Below are positions 20,851 through 31,526 of a stretch of DNA of 64,000 nucleotides, piece by piece. Each line of letters starts with the position of its first letter. Position 1 is the stretch's first letter. The notes beneath the pieces were generated by a model, which saw only the letters and a list, made by a program, of their open reading frames with translations, was not told where the DNA came from and searched no databases. This DNA comes from Cymbomonas tetramitiformis (lineage: Eukaryota > Chlorophyta > Pyramimonadophyceae > Pyramimonadales > Pyramimonadaceae), in the NCBI GenBank assembly GCA_001247695.2, contig LGRX02028936.1, positions 1-64,000 of the forward strand, read 5' to 3'. A program made the position numbers and the translations under genes.

Positions 20851-23800
20851 ATCAGCCTGAAGATGCCACTGAAGCAAGTGGCCGGGTTGAGAGTATCTCG
20901 GAAGAAGTCCTTTCCAGTCTGATATTACAGTTTCAGCAGATGGATACTCCCTCAGAGCACATCGCACAGATGCAGTCTCAGACATCACAGCTGAAATCAC
21001 AGAAGAAGCTGTTGTTGTACAAAGGGAAAGTATATGGACAGAGTACTCATATATTGGTAGATCCAGGAGCTACATCGTCTTTTATCGACAGACAGTTCGC
21101 TTCTCAGCTTGGTATATCACCAACAGATTCCTCATCATTCTCAGTGGGATTGGCTGGAGGAAGCCAACTACCCTGTACATCCTATCTTCCCAATGCTACA
21201 TTCACGCTGGGTAAGTATAAGGATACAGAAGAGTTCTACATCATTGATATGAAACCTTTCACAGTTATCCTGGGACAGGATTGGTTGGAGAGAAGAAATC
21301 CACACATTGACTTCCAGTCCAAGAATATGACGATCACTAGGAAACATTCATCAGGTTCCAGTGTTCGTACAGTTCTGTCCAGAGTTGAACAGACTCCAGG
21401 TTCAGATGACCTTCCTGAAATGGAATTGGTCAGTGCCACCACTATGAGAAAGCACCTACGTCGTATACGATCCAGTGGTTCGGCTGAAGAAGCCGTAGCT
21501 TATCTCTTTTTTCTCTCAGAGGTCGATGGTGAACTGGTCATGACAGCAGCAGACTCAGACACCACTATGGAAGACCCAAAGGTCACAACAACACGTGATC
21601 TAATGAGGGAAGACTTTTCAGATATTTTCCAGGAGGATCTTCCAGCTGGCCATAGGCCAGAACGGTTTGAAGGTGGATATCATCGCATCAACAAAATTCA
21701 TTGAACTTGGGCATAAGCCACCATCACAACCAGTTCGTACTATTCCAGTGCCTATGATGGAGGAGCTCAAACGACAGATCATCAAATATGTCGAACTGGG
21801 TATCCTTCGTCCGTCATCATCACCATATGGATGTCCAATCATTTTCGCTCCTAAGCCAGGGGGGAAGTGGAGGAACGTGTTGTGATTATCGAGCCCTTAA
21901 TAACATCACTATAAAGGACACGTATCCATTGCCACCTCACGACACCCTTCTTTACAGCTTAAAGGTGCACGATGGTTTAGCAGATTTGACTTCAATCAGT
22001 TCTTCCATCAGATTCCTATACACCCAGATGACATTCACAAAACAGCGATACGTACCAGATACGGTTCCTATGAGTGGACAGTAATGCCTTTCGGGTTAAC
22101 TAACGCTCCTGCAACCGCTCTACGTGTTGGAAATCGAGCATTCTTTGACTTCATCGATCAGTTCTTGGTCATTTTCATGGATGACACCATAGTGTACAGT
22201 CCAGATTTTGACAGCCACGTGAAGCATGTTCGACAGTTCTTACAGCGCTGCAGAGATCATCAGTTCTACATCAGGCCTTCTAACAAAGGTTGAGTTGTTC
22301 GTCAGATCCATCGATTTTATCGGACACCATATCTCTGAGGCAGGCCTATCCATCCGTCATCGAAGACAGAATCCGTGCAGTCATGGCTATTCAGCCTCCA
22401 GTGTCGTATGGTCCAACCGTTGGTAAACAGCCTCTACGCCGTATGGCTAAAGATGGCAAGTCATCTCTTCGGTCATTTTTGGGCATGGTCGGTCAGTTTA
22501 GAAGATTCATACCAAAGTTCTCCAAGATTGCCGAGCCGCTCAATCGTCTCCTTAAAGATAATGCAGAGTTTGTCTGGGAATCTGAGCAGCAGCAGGCATT
22601 TGATAACCTCAAAAGTGCCATCTGACATGCTCCAGTACTACAGCTTCCAGATCAGAAACTGCCATCTATTATGGAGGTCGATGGATCAGGCACACACGTT
22701 GGTCAAGTGGTATTACAGGATCAAGGAAAAGGTATGAAGCCATGTGGCTATCACAGCGTCACTCTTTCTGATACACAAAGACGTTGGCCTATTCCTGAGA
22801 TCGAGCTATTTGCCATTGTGGAGGGCTTCCGATTCTTTCGCCACATCTTGCTGGGAGCTCCTGAGACTATTGTTCGCTCAGATCATCAGCCACTGGTTTA
22901 TTTCCAGTCCAAATCCACACTAAGCCCCAATCAGACGAGGTGGTTGGATGAGCTCTCCGAGTACAACTTCCGAATAGAGCACATTTCTGGCGAAAAGAAT
23001 AAGGTTGCAGATGCACTCACCCGTATTTCTACACTCTTTGAACTCACTGATAGTCTGAAACATATAGACATCACCGAGGTTCCAGTCATTGACATACCGT
23101 CTACAGATTCTACATTCATTGCTCTTATATCTTCATCATCAGCTCATCAGCTTCACGACATTATTATATCTCAGTATGATCGTGACACATTTGCACAGAC
23201 TATATTATCTAAGCTTGCATCATCGACATCATCACAATCAGTCAGCAATTTCGAGCTCATTCAGGGGTTGATCTATCGCAAGACCATATATGGCAGCCAG
23301 CTTTACATTCCACCAACTGCCAAAGTTCCTACAGATGACGGTGAGATCACACAGCTTCGCCACATTCTACTTCATGAGTGCCACTCAGCCACTATTTCTG
23401 GTCATGTAGGCAAAAATCGCATGCTTCATCTATTGCGTAGCCGATATTATTGGCCAGGAATGACGATGGCAGCCATTCAGTACATTCGGGAGTGCCCCGT
23501 GTGTCAACGCCAGAAAATGAGGAGACACAAACCTTATGGTCAGTCACATATACGATATTGTGTGCCTAAGACAAAATGGCTTGATGTATCTCTTGACTGG
23601 ATTACTGACCTGCCTATCACTACTAATGGGCACGACAGTATATTTGTGGTAATGTGCCAATTCTCTCATCGTTGTCATTGCTCTCATTCCCTTCAGCATG
23701 ACCTGGACTGCTCAGCGTACTGCTTCAACATATATGCAGCATATCTTCAAGCTCCATGGTCTTCCGAGGAACATCATCTCAGATCGAGACCCCAGATTTA

Positions 23801-23924
23801 CTTCTACATTCTGGCAAACACTGTGGAAATCTACTGGTACGAGATTGTCTATGACGTCTTCACACCATCCACAGTCGAATGCAAGCAATGAGAGGAGCCA
23901 TGCCTTCATTGAGGACATCCTCAG

Positions 23925-24002
23925 GTATTTTTCAATCTGTTTGATGCATGATTCACCATCCTCTGGTTTATAAACTGATTAGATAGTATTTTTCTCCTCA
24001 AG
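23925..24002 (+). other. Intron-like 78-nt interruption of integrase in Chr-1
   Basis: After the codons for EDIL the sequence GTATTTTTCAATC... to TCCTCAAG does not match integrase and contains stop codons; the expected integrase frame (CCCNDTSANSWEDKLPLVEF) resumes after it. Chr-2 has the same insertion at the same place, with a cleaner acceptor (CCACAG|GTG). In Chr-1 the acceptor region has lost one base. Confidence 0.65.
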
Positions 24003-24554
24003 TGTTGTTGCAACGATACTTCAGCCAATTCGTGGGAGGACAAGTTGCCTCTGGTGGAGTTTGCAATTAACAACACAGTTTCTGCAACTACTGGTTATTC
24101 ACCATTTTATCTCGACTCGATGGCGCGGCCACTTTCGCCTCATGATCTGGCAATCACTATTCCGCCTGAAGCTCCTGTTCCAATACATAATGCTATTCGA
24201 GATCATTTTGACCAGTACTCGGCTGTACATGCCAACGCGGTAGACAACATTTCCCGAGCAGCAGAGATTAGCCAAGCCAGATTCAATAAGACTCACATGC
24301 CCCGGCAGTATGCAGTAGGGTAGAAAGTTCTTTTACGGACCGAGTTTATCCAATGGACTGGTTTGACAGAGGCAGGCAGACACTTTAAGCAGCCATATAT
24401 TGGGCCGTTTGCCATATCTAAAGCGCTCAGCCATGGACGTGCTTATGAGTTAGATTTCGGGGATCTCGATATTCGTATCCATCCGGTACCGCCTGTATCC
24501 AGAATAGAGTTGTATAATGACTCAATACAAGCACCTTTGCCTCTGCCACAGATG

Positions 24555-24731
24555 ATCACCGAAGAAGGGCAACCACTGTTTGAGATATCACACATACTCT
24601 CAGATAAGATCACTAGAGGTGTCAAGTACTATTTAGTGCGATATGCAGGCTACGGCCCTGAGCATGACACCTGGGTCAAAGCCACAAAGCTGACCAATGC
24701 AGTAGACATGATAGCTGCCTATGAAGGCTAA
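24555..24731 (+). CDS. Chromodomain at the end of Chr-1 Pol
   Basis: The last 55 or so residues contain LFEISHILSDKI, VKYYLVRYAGYGPEHDTW and a closing helix ending MIAAYEG. This is the chromodomain pattern: an aromatic cage position before the Trp, the YLVRYxGY strand and a C-terminal helix. In chromoviruses the domain directs integration to particular chromatin. The frame from 24363 to the stop is open, but the rest of Pol is broken. Confidence 0.85.
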   Translation: MTEEGQPLFEISHILSDKITRGVKYYLVRYAGYGPEHDTWVKATKLTNAVDMIAAYEG

Positions 24732-25735
24732 CATTATATTAAGCCTAATGCCCTTACTTCTTGTAATATATGCTAATACATGTCGATCATCTATATACCT
24801 TGCTCTTAATGTTTTATCATTATGTTGCATAGAAGCAGGAAATTGATCCTTCCTTGCTAAAGTTGTAGTGAGCCTTGTACAAAATCATACTCTTGCACAG
24901 ATACGCACACATGCGAGATATCATATCCGTGGATAAATAAAAACTGCTAAGCTACCTTTGCCAGACCATGGTTTGTCATTTGGATCAATGGCCAGTAATC
25001 CGCGCTACCGGATATTGAGGTTGACGGAGTTGTGATCCTGAGTTATGCTTGATACACATAACTAAAACGAATTTCACATTAGTACGTTGTCGAATCCACT
25101 CTATGAAATGTTCGTCAAAGCGCGCGTACCGGACCAAATATTGAGGAGTTGAGCAGACCGGGTGCAGGATTATAAATCCAATCTCGTTGAGCAGGGCCAC
25201 TCCGTTTGCATTAAAACAAGCCCCAAAAATCGGGCTCCCCATGCCGCCTGTGAACCTCCATAGTAGCTTCAGGAGGGGAGGAAGGGTTGGGTGCACTATA
25301 TAAGGCCGTGGAAACATGTACCTAAGGGTTTTCGTCGATCGGCCGAATATATAAGGCCGAGAATCGTTCGTTAAAACACGTCGATCATCGTTCGCAAAGG
25401 CGTCGACGGCAAGCGCAATATCTATCCGTAACGTAAACCTCGGATACCTTGAAACGTCACTCTGAAATACGATACGCAATTCATGGATACCTTGAATCGT
25501 CACTCTGAAATACGATACGCAATTCATGGGGGCTACATCCTAAGAACTGTAGGGCTAAATGCCTAAGGTGAGGGTTTAAAGTGGACTCAGTTCCCCCCAA
25601 TATCCTAAAACACCTTGAGGGACGCCTGATCGGTGTAAGAAGACGGGTACCAGCACAACAACAAAGACATCAAAGACATATGCAAAGGTATGCACCCTTA
25701 TTTGTGAGGTCACAACTCTTTTAAGAGGGGAGATC
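24732..25735 (+). other. Chr-1 3' untranslated region
   Basis: About 1 kb lies between the pol stop and the 3' LTR, and the equivalent sequence is present in Chr-2 (41224-42306). A roughly 55-bp direct repeat near 25445-25530 (GATACCTTGAAxCGTCACTC) is visible. The minus-strand ORF at 24985-25527 is not supported, because Chr-2 does not keep it open. The last bases before the LTR form the polypurine tract. Confidence 0.6.
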
Positions 25736-25757
25736 TGTCAGGGTTATGACCGATGAC

Positions 25758-26530
25758 TTGGCCTGAACAAGAATTTTTTTGAAATCACCTAATTTTTTTG
25801 ACCCATTTTTCGGGGCCGAACCTATATTCTTTTGCCCTTTTTTTCAAGATGCCTAAATTTTGATGAAAATTCTCCCCTTGTTTTCCGGCTGCTGCGGCAG
25901 CTCGCTATCCGCATGCTGCTAGACGCTCCTTTTCCGCTTGAACTGGTCGAAGGCGTTTGTTAGGGGTTGTGCTCGCGTGCGTGCAAACGCTGCCTCCAAG
26001 CGACTCGGTTCGCGGTCGTCGCTGTCCTCCGACAAGTCCTCATCGGCACGTCCCAGGTCTAGGTGTACTAGGCGGAGAGTTGTCGTGTTGGTGTTGTCGA
26101 GCTCAGATAGATCAGATTCAGATTTTGCATCTGAAGCTGAAGAATAGTCTTCGACGAGCATGGTTTGCATGGTGATGATGGTTCCCCCCGTTCGCTGTTG
26201 GCTGCGTCTAGCGTCTTGCGTCTCACTGTCGTATGTCGACAAAGAATATTGTGAACTATAAATGTGAACTATAAATGTGAACGAAAGGAAGGGCGGCGAC
26301 ATCGACATCGGCAGCCGACACCGTCTCTGGTCTCTACCGTCTCTGTACTGTCATATTTTTCGATAAACTATCGAAAAATATCGATCGATGGGGGTCTAAC
26401 TTTAAAAATTGCAGACGGGGGTGGATATTTTTCCTACGGACCCCCTATATTTTTCAAAATTTTGACTTTTTTTTGCTGAAATTTGACCTAAATTTTGAAT
26501 AAAACTTTTCAAAATTCTTGTTCAGGCCAA
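25758..26530. mobile_element. 773-bp non-autonomous DNA transposon with 20-bp TIRs and 8-bp TSD
   Basis: The ends are perfect inverted repeats (TTGGCCTGAACAAGAATTTT and its complement). The 8-bp sequence CCGATGAC is duplicated on both sides (25750-25757 and 26531-26538). An 8-bp TSD fits hAT or similar superfamilies, though the terminus is not the usual CAGGG. An ORF on the minus strand (25919-26308, 129 codons) encodes an acidic stretch (SESDLSELD, EDLSEDSDD) like the N-terminal region of some transposases, but no catalytic domain is present. Confidence 0.85.
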
Positions 26531-26585
26531 CCGATGACATATGTGTCATACATGTCATACATGTCATACCTGTCATACATGGCAT

Positions 26586-26685
26586 ACCATGTCATGTCAT
26601 GTCATGTCATGTCATGTCATGTCATGTCATGTCATGTCATGTCATGTCATGTCATGTCATGTCATGTCATGTCATGTCGTGTCAT
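26586..26685 (+). repeat. (CATGT)n pentanucleotide microsatellite
   Basis: About twenty tandem CATGT units lie inside the U3 part of the Chr-1 3' LTR, close to the LTR's own ATGTCAT/ATGACAT repeats, from which it clearly expanded. The 5' LTR has only scattered units. Confidence 0.9.
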
Positions 26686-27617
26686 GTCATATATTATTAT
26701 GACATGCAGTCGTCAGTACGGTCGACTATGACATGTACAGTCATATCATTTGTCATTCACTCACCTTGAGTGACACCTGTCATCGAAAGGCCAGGTACTG
26801 GCATTGAGATGGCAAAGCAAGATGAAGTCTTGAAGAACCGAAGTGTTCGGAGAAGACTCATCTTCGCTTTAAGCATGAACTGAACAAGCATGCGAGTATC
26901 ACATGGCTTATTCGATCAGCCGATACTGTTGTTCACCCAATGCCTCGGGGAGATGGCCTCGGGTTCACAACCCAATTGTGGTAGCACCTGTGAGGTGCGG
27001 GGCATTGGCGTAATATGAGGTAGCATTGAGCTACAGCAGCACTTCTGGAGAAGCGTCTGCACTCATACCCACACATACGCTGCGCGAGCTGTTAACGTTC
27101 AATAATAGCGGCGCCATATATCATATATCATATCGCTTTCTAGCGATCCCTAACAGTCACGGTCCTATACGGACTTGATATGTGGCGCGGCTGCTATTGA
27201 ACTGTAGCAAGCACGCGCAAGTATATGGTGGGGTATGCGTGCAACAAACTGGTAGACCAGAAGTGCTCGCTTGAGCCCAATGCTCCTCATATACCTCCAA
27301 TGCCCTCACGCGTCATACGCGCGTACCACCATCGGGTTGTGAACCCGAGGGCATTGGGTGAACTACCCGCATCGGCTGGTCGATATAGCCATTGATGCTC
27401 GCATGATGTTCATTTCATGCTTGAAGCGAAGACGCGTCTTCTCAGAACACTTCGGTTCTTCAAGACTTGTCTTGCTTCGCCATCTCGATGCCAATACCTG
27501 GCCTCTCGATGACAGATGTCACTCACCTTAAGTGGATGACAGACATTATGACTGTACATGTCATAGTCGACCGTACTGACAGTACTCGACGACTGTATGT
27601 CATTATGACATATGACA

Positions 27618-27805
27618 TGTGAGATATATAGCTACGAATATATATTGAGTTACGGTCAGAATGCTTTCACTTTCGGTTTGCAAGAGTGTAAATAAACATC
27701 AGATAGTCTCGGCTTTATGCCGGAAACCCTAAACCTGTGACACCCTATTGTACCGAGTACTAGTACAGATAATAGGAAGTGACACACGGTGTGTCACATC
27801 CAGCA
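27618..27805 (-). repeat. TG-D1 3' LTR
   Basis: This 188-bp repeat is nearly identical to 33953-34141. It contains GTACCGAGTACTAGTACAG and GACACACGGTGTGTC palindromic blocks. Confidence 0.9.
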
Positions 27806-28191
27806 CACCACCCTGGACTATTACGGAGGAAGAGTTAGGGTGGAACAGGCAGATTGTTAGGGGAAACAAAACACACCATCTCAAGCGGTGGAAACAAATT
27901 TCTAGTGGGGGCCTGTGCTCTTGGCCAGGGCGGTCCCAATTCTAGCTAGCACTACACACTGAAGGCTGCTGTGCCTGTGATACAGATCTAGTTGTGCTAC
28001 CAGGCTTCTGAAAGCAACTCTAGCCACCTTGAAAGTGGTCCACAGAGCAGAGTTCACATAGTTTGTAGTCGTTGTAGTTCTCAAATTTGAAGTCCAGACT
28101 GTAGATGCCGAAGCAGTCAGAGTCCAGGAAAGCAGAGTCCAGATTGAAGATGTTGCTGTAGTCAGCCGGTCCAGTGTCCAGAAGGTCGGGG

Positions 28192-29309
28192 TCAGTGAAG
28201 TAGCCCACTCTCTGTGCCATTCTGATAACCAGAGCAGGACCCGTACACCACCGACCGTGGAGCAATCTCCACATCACAAAGTGCAGTGGCGGTGACGGTG
28301 TCGATCAAGGCGATGCTCACACACAGAAACAGAGCAGGGATAGTTGCTGCCGTGAGGAATGTGCCGATTGAAGGCGCCCGTACACCACCAACCCGCGGAG
28401 CGGGCGGTGGGACGGCATCATGCAAGTCCCCGCCGTCGGACCCCGTGTCAGCCACGCTAGCGGAATCATGCGTGGAAGAAATATACGGAGGAAGGGGATT
28501 GAAAGAATTAGCTGACACCTCTGGGGCGGGCTCAAAGAAGCCCAATTGCACAGACATGTTGTCCATAAAAGACTTCCCGAAGGGCGGCTCACCGTCAACA
28601 AACTGCTTCGGGTAAATTACCGCGTCCTCCTCGGTCTCGATCGCCACTCCCGGCTCATGCTCCACGACGGCATCGTCGATCACGGAGGGCGTGGCCGAAC
28701 CGAAGTGGACCATCGGAAAGTGCTGAGTGTCGGACTCAGCACCACCAGCCACCTGCTTGAGCTCACGCAGAGCGGTGCGGGCTTCATGCACGCGGGTGGC
28801 AAGGAGTGAGGGTTGGGAGGGCGTTAATCCCGCGTACTGTGCACGGAGCCCCACGTCAAAGTCCTCGGAGAACGTGAAGGGCTCCTCGTCCTGCCGAATC
28901 AAGGGATGATCATGTTGTGCACAGAGTCGAGCAAAGGCCGTGTCGTCCTCAGTGTCGAACGCACTCTGGAAGGCGGACACAAGGCCGTCGGCGTCGCCGG
29001 CTTGCTCAATCACGCACTTGTCGCACTCGATGTCGGCGGTGGGACAATTCGCGGAGTCATGCCAAAAACCCGGAGGGCATCGGGCACACTCCGGAACGAA
29101 GGCCTTGGAGACGACGTGGAACGACACGGAGTGCATGCCGAAATGCTTGTTGTCGTTGCGGCGGTGGCGGTCTTGCGGCCAATTCCCGCCCTTGGGAAGG
29201 GGCGAAGCGGCGAAGCGGTGCTTCCAATCACGCTTCCGGCCGTGAAAATTCCCATCTCCCCGACGGTTCTGGCGGTCACGCCAGGAGGAGGGTGGAAAGT
29301 GCACACCTG
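28192..29309 (-). pseudogene. TG-D1 gag-like protein, C-terminal segment
   Basis: This is the last of three ORF pieces. It starts with a Gly/Arg/His-rich basic stretch, then a CCHC-type finger (CARCPPGFWHDSANC, C-x2-C-x5-H-x4-C), a long acidic/Ala-rich region and a hydrophobic segment (TIPALFLCVSIALIDTVTATA) near the C-terminus, followed by about 35 residues. The pieces 33567-33134, 30973-30395 and 29305-28192 share one reading frame once the insertions and one copy of each TSD are discounted, about 708 codons in all. So the host ORF was open when both transposons arrived. The finger and membrane segment match the layout of TG-C1 and TG-B1. Confidence 0.85.
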
Positions 29310-30394
29310 TGTCCACTACCCGGTCTTGGGTACATCACGATGTACCCAAGCCACTCTTTGTTCCGCACGCCATGGCGAGCTCGAAACATTTCAAGTGTCC
29401 ATATGGCCGATATAGGTTGTCAATAACACACCAATCTTGGGTATGAACCATATGTTTGGCGGTATTCATGTCATAGACATGGGTTTTTGGGGGCGGTTGC
29501 CTAGGTGATTTTCGAGAAAAGACGAAATTCTCAAGTTCTAAATTCTTGGGTACATCGCTTGGGTACATCGATTTGTATGCATGGTTATGCACATGAAAAT
29601 TGCATATTTGGTCGATGTTTCATTAGGGCATTAACATAGACCCTTCAAAGCACTTATTTTATCATGGGTCGGTCCCATACCGCACAAGTTATCATACTTC
29701 ATCATCAAGACTTCTCATCATAAAACAGTGTCAGATTTTAGATTTCGCCTAAAAAAATGCGCGCGGACATGTTTGATGACACCCCCCCCCATCGATCTAT
29801 TGAACGAAGGCATATTTACATGTGCAATGCATGTTATCGCAAATACGATTGCCAAAGAATGAGCTGACAAATATTTTTGGTCATAATAATCAATATCACA
29901 GGTCACCTTCAACCGCTCGCGTCGACTCGTCCCCATACCCGATAAGCGGTACCTCGTGCCGTGCGGCAAGTAAGCAGTTAAGCTTGGGGATCTAGGGTAC
30001 GCCGAACATGACGAGAATAAATTAATTAAGATATTGTGGTGTAACAAACCTTAAAAAGTATTCCACTTTGTGAAGAATCCCCCCCCTAAGATATGCGAGA
30101 CTGTGAAAAAGGCGAGTCGCAACAAACCGTGGTAAAAAAAACAATTAGAAAAATGTTTTTGGGAGCCAAGTTGCGATTTGCATGGGTTTGAATGCACCTG
30201 ACATGATATATATCCTACCAGGATGCTTGTGACGGCATATTCCCGTGTTCATGATGATGTTGGCTAGCTATATTGATGATTCGTAACGACAAACCGTTAA
30301 ATTTATGCCCCCATACCGTCGATTTAGCTTGGGTACATCCCTATGTACCCAGACCCTCTTGGGTACATCCCCATGTACCACCGGGTAGTGGACA
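29310..30394. mobile_element. 1.1-kb TIR element with palindromic TTGGGTACATC subterminal repeats
   Basis: The terminal inverted repeats are TGTCCACTACCCGGT. A 4-bp duplication, CCTG, lies at 29306-29309 and 30395-30398. Just inside both ends are copies of TTGGGTACATC facing each other (29324-29350 and 30329-30378), with more at 29548-29570. No transposase is visible; the longest ORFs are under 110 codons. Excision with the 4-bp TSD restores the TG-D1 frame, which supports the boundaries. Superfamily unknown. Confidence 0.8.
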
Positions 30395-30975
30395 CCTGGC
30401 TTGCCCGTAGGCTTGCCCGTAGCCGGAGTCGGCCATGTAGTCGTCGGCTCGTCGTGCGCATCCTCGTCGGAGAGCGTCGCAAGAACTTTGTTGGCGGCGT
30501 CGATGTGGAATTGAAACTCTTTGATCAGGGCTTTCACGTCAACGTCGGACGGCAGACCAGAGTACAACACATTGGACTTGTCCACGAAGGGCACGTGCCT
30601 GCTCCTGCCGGCGTTGGCATCCCAAATCTCGAGGACGTGGGCGTAGATGTCCTCGAGCTCGACCTTGGCCAACTCAACGTCGAGACGAAGCGGGGTAATG
30701 ACCTTGTCGTAGAACTCGGGGTCGAGAGAAGCCAGAAGCTGCTTCTTGGCCATCATGTCGTCGAGAGGCCCAGAGGCGCCGTTGCCAATAGCAGTCAGGC
30801 ATGCGTCGAAATCTTGGATAAGGGGGTCGGGGTCCTTCTTGTCGTCGAAATAAATGGAGCATAGCTCCTCGTAATGCCCAAGAGGTCGAACCACGCGAGG
30901 GATCAACCTCTTGGTGACCTCGAGAAGAGCACGCTTGCCATCCTGAGGCGAAGCCCGTCCCGAGGCCTCAACCCA
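30395..30975 (-). pseudogene. TG-D1 gag-like protein, middle segment
   Basis: The frame encodes the family signature WVEASGRASPQDGKRALLEV, then HYEELCSIYFDDKKDPDPLI and a helical region (MMAKKQLLASLDPEFYDKVI). It is cut at the N-side by the CACTA-like element and at the C-side by the TIR element. It continues in frame with 33567-33134 and 29305-28192. Equivalent TG-C1 residues are about 225-400. Confidence 0.85.
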
Positions 30976-31386
30976 CACATTATTTCTACGGTGCGGCAGC
31001 CGCTGCCCCACGCGAGGGCCTCTTCGCGCCATGTCAGGGCGATGACTTGCCCACGCTCAGCCCAAGCTAGGCACAAGATATGCCCAGGCTAGGCCCAGGT
31101 TAGGCCCAGGTTAGGCCCAACGCAAGCCCTGAGTTGCCGCTTTCATTGGCCCTCGCTGCGTCTTTCGAGGAGGTTAGGAGGTTCCACCAATGATCGACCA
31201 CGAGCTGCCGATATATCCGCGGATCCGAAAAGCAAATCTGGAATCGAATCTGCCGTTTCCCGATATTCAACGCGGATGAATACGTGGCACATTGTGGCAG
31301 TCCGATCAAAACATTTGCTACGGCCAAAATCGCTCCTCACCCCATAATCTATGACGATGACGATGACACCCGAATGGTGTCATGGC

Positions 31387-31478
31387 ATAATGATTAGGTT
31401 AAACACGGCCAGTGTCGGCTTTTACAGAATCGTGTCCGTTTTTGCAATTCCTGTCCGTTTTTGCAGTTCTTAACAGTG
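31387..31478 (+). repeat. Left 92-bp terminal inverted repeat
   Basis: It is about 97% identical to the complement of 32640-32731. It contains two copies of TGTCCGTTTTTGCA (near 31453 and 31470) and ends TTAACAGTG, roughly 50 bp before the ATG of the ORF, so it may also supply the promoter. Confidence 0.85.
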
Positions 31479-31526
31479 GTGTGTGTTTTTTTCAACTTGC
31501 AACTTTCCAACCGCGATACGCACGAT

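Larger units (their letters stand above)
20853..24731 (+). pseudogene. pol: Chr-1 Pol: protease, RT, RNase H, integrase, chromodomain (decayed)
   Basis: Protease has LVDPGATSSFID near 21055 (D-P-G in place of the usual D-S/T-G). RT blocks include SSPYGCPIIFAPKPGGKW, MPFGLTNAP and FLVIFMDD (22170-22186). RNase H is at 22671-23030 (SDHQPLVYFQSKS, NKVADALTRI). The integrase zinc domain is near 23365-23530 (H, H, CPVCQRQK); the core begins WLDVSLDWITDLP and continues IISDRDPRFTS and NERSHAFIEDIL. The chromodomain occupies about 24555-24731. Frame breaks occur near 21690, 21880, 21950-22080, 22285, 22360, 22625 (stop) and 23675, and a stop at 24321 replaces a Gln codon in Chr-2. An intron-like segment lies at 23925-24002. 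This copy cannot make a working enzyme. Confidence 0.9.
14929..27155 (+). mobile_element. Chr-1: near-full-length Ty3/gypsy chromovirus
   Basis: The 5' LTR is at 14929-15472 and the 3' LTR at 25736-27155 (expanded by an insertion); both begin TGTCAGGGTTATGACC. TSD GTCAC is present at 14924-14928 and 27156-27160. A TGGTATC stretch two bases after the 5' LTR could be the primer-binding site, and AAGAGGGGAGATC precedes the 3' LTR as a polypurine tract. The order gag, protease, RT, RNase H, integrase, chromodomain defines a chromovirus. After subtracting the two inserted elements it is about 10.8 kb. Pol carries several frameshifts and stops. It landed in the last bases of an older LTR of its own family. 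Confidence 0.92.
25736..27155 (+). repeat. Chr-1 3' LTR, split by a TIR element and expanded by a microsatellite
   Basis: The LTR consists of 25736-25757 and 26531-27155; the 773-bp piece between is a younger insertion. The left part has a (CATGT)n run of about twenty units at 26586-26685 that is short in the 5' LTR. It ends CCCTAACA and is followed by TSD GTCAC. Confidence 0.9.

Noticed and set aside
24985..25527. 180-codon minus-strand ORF in the chromovirus 3' region
   Set aside because: The equivalent region of Chr-2 does not keep it open, and it contains a direct repeat; no domain.
29925..30005. 5S rRNA-like words (CCATACCCG, AAGCAGTTAAGCTTGGGG) inside the TIR element
   Set aside because: The 5S internal control region and pairing could not be followed beyond short words, and the expected GATGGGTGACC-type box is absent. 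Not enough for a 5S gene or 5S-derived SINE.
31461..31526. Upstream extension of the methyltransferase-like ORF
   Set aside because: It would start at a TTG within the terminal inverted repeat; the first ATG in frame is at 31527, where the basic N-terminus begins.
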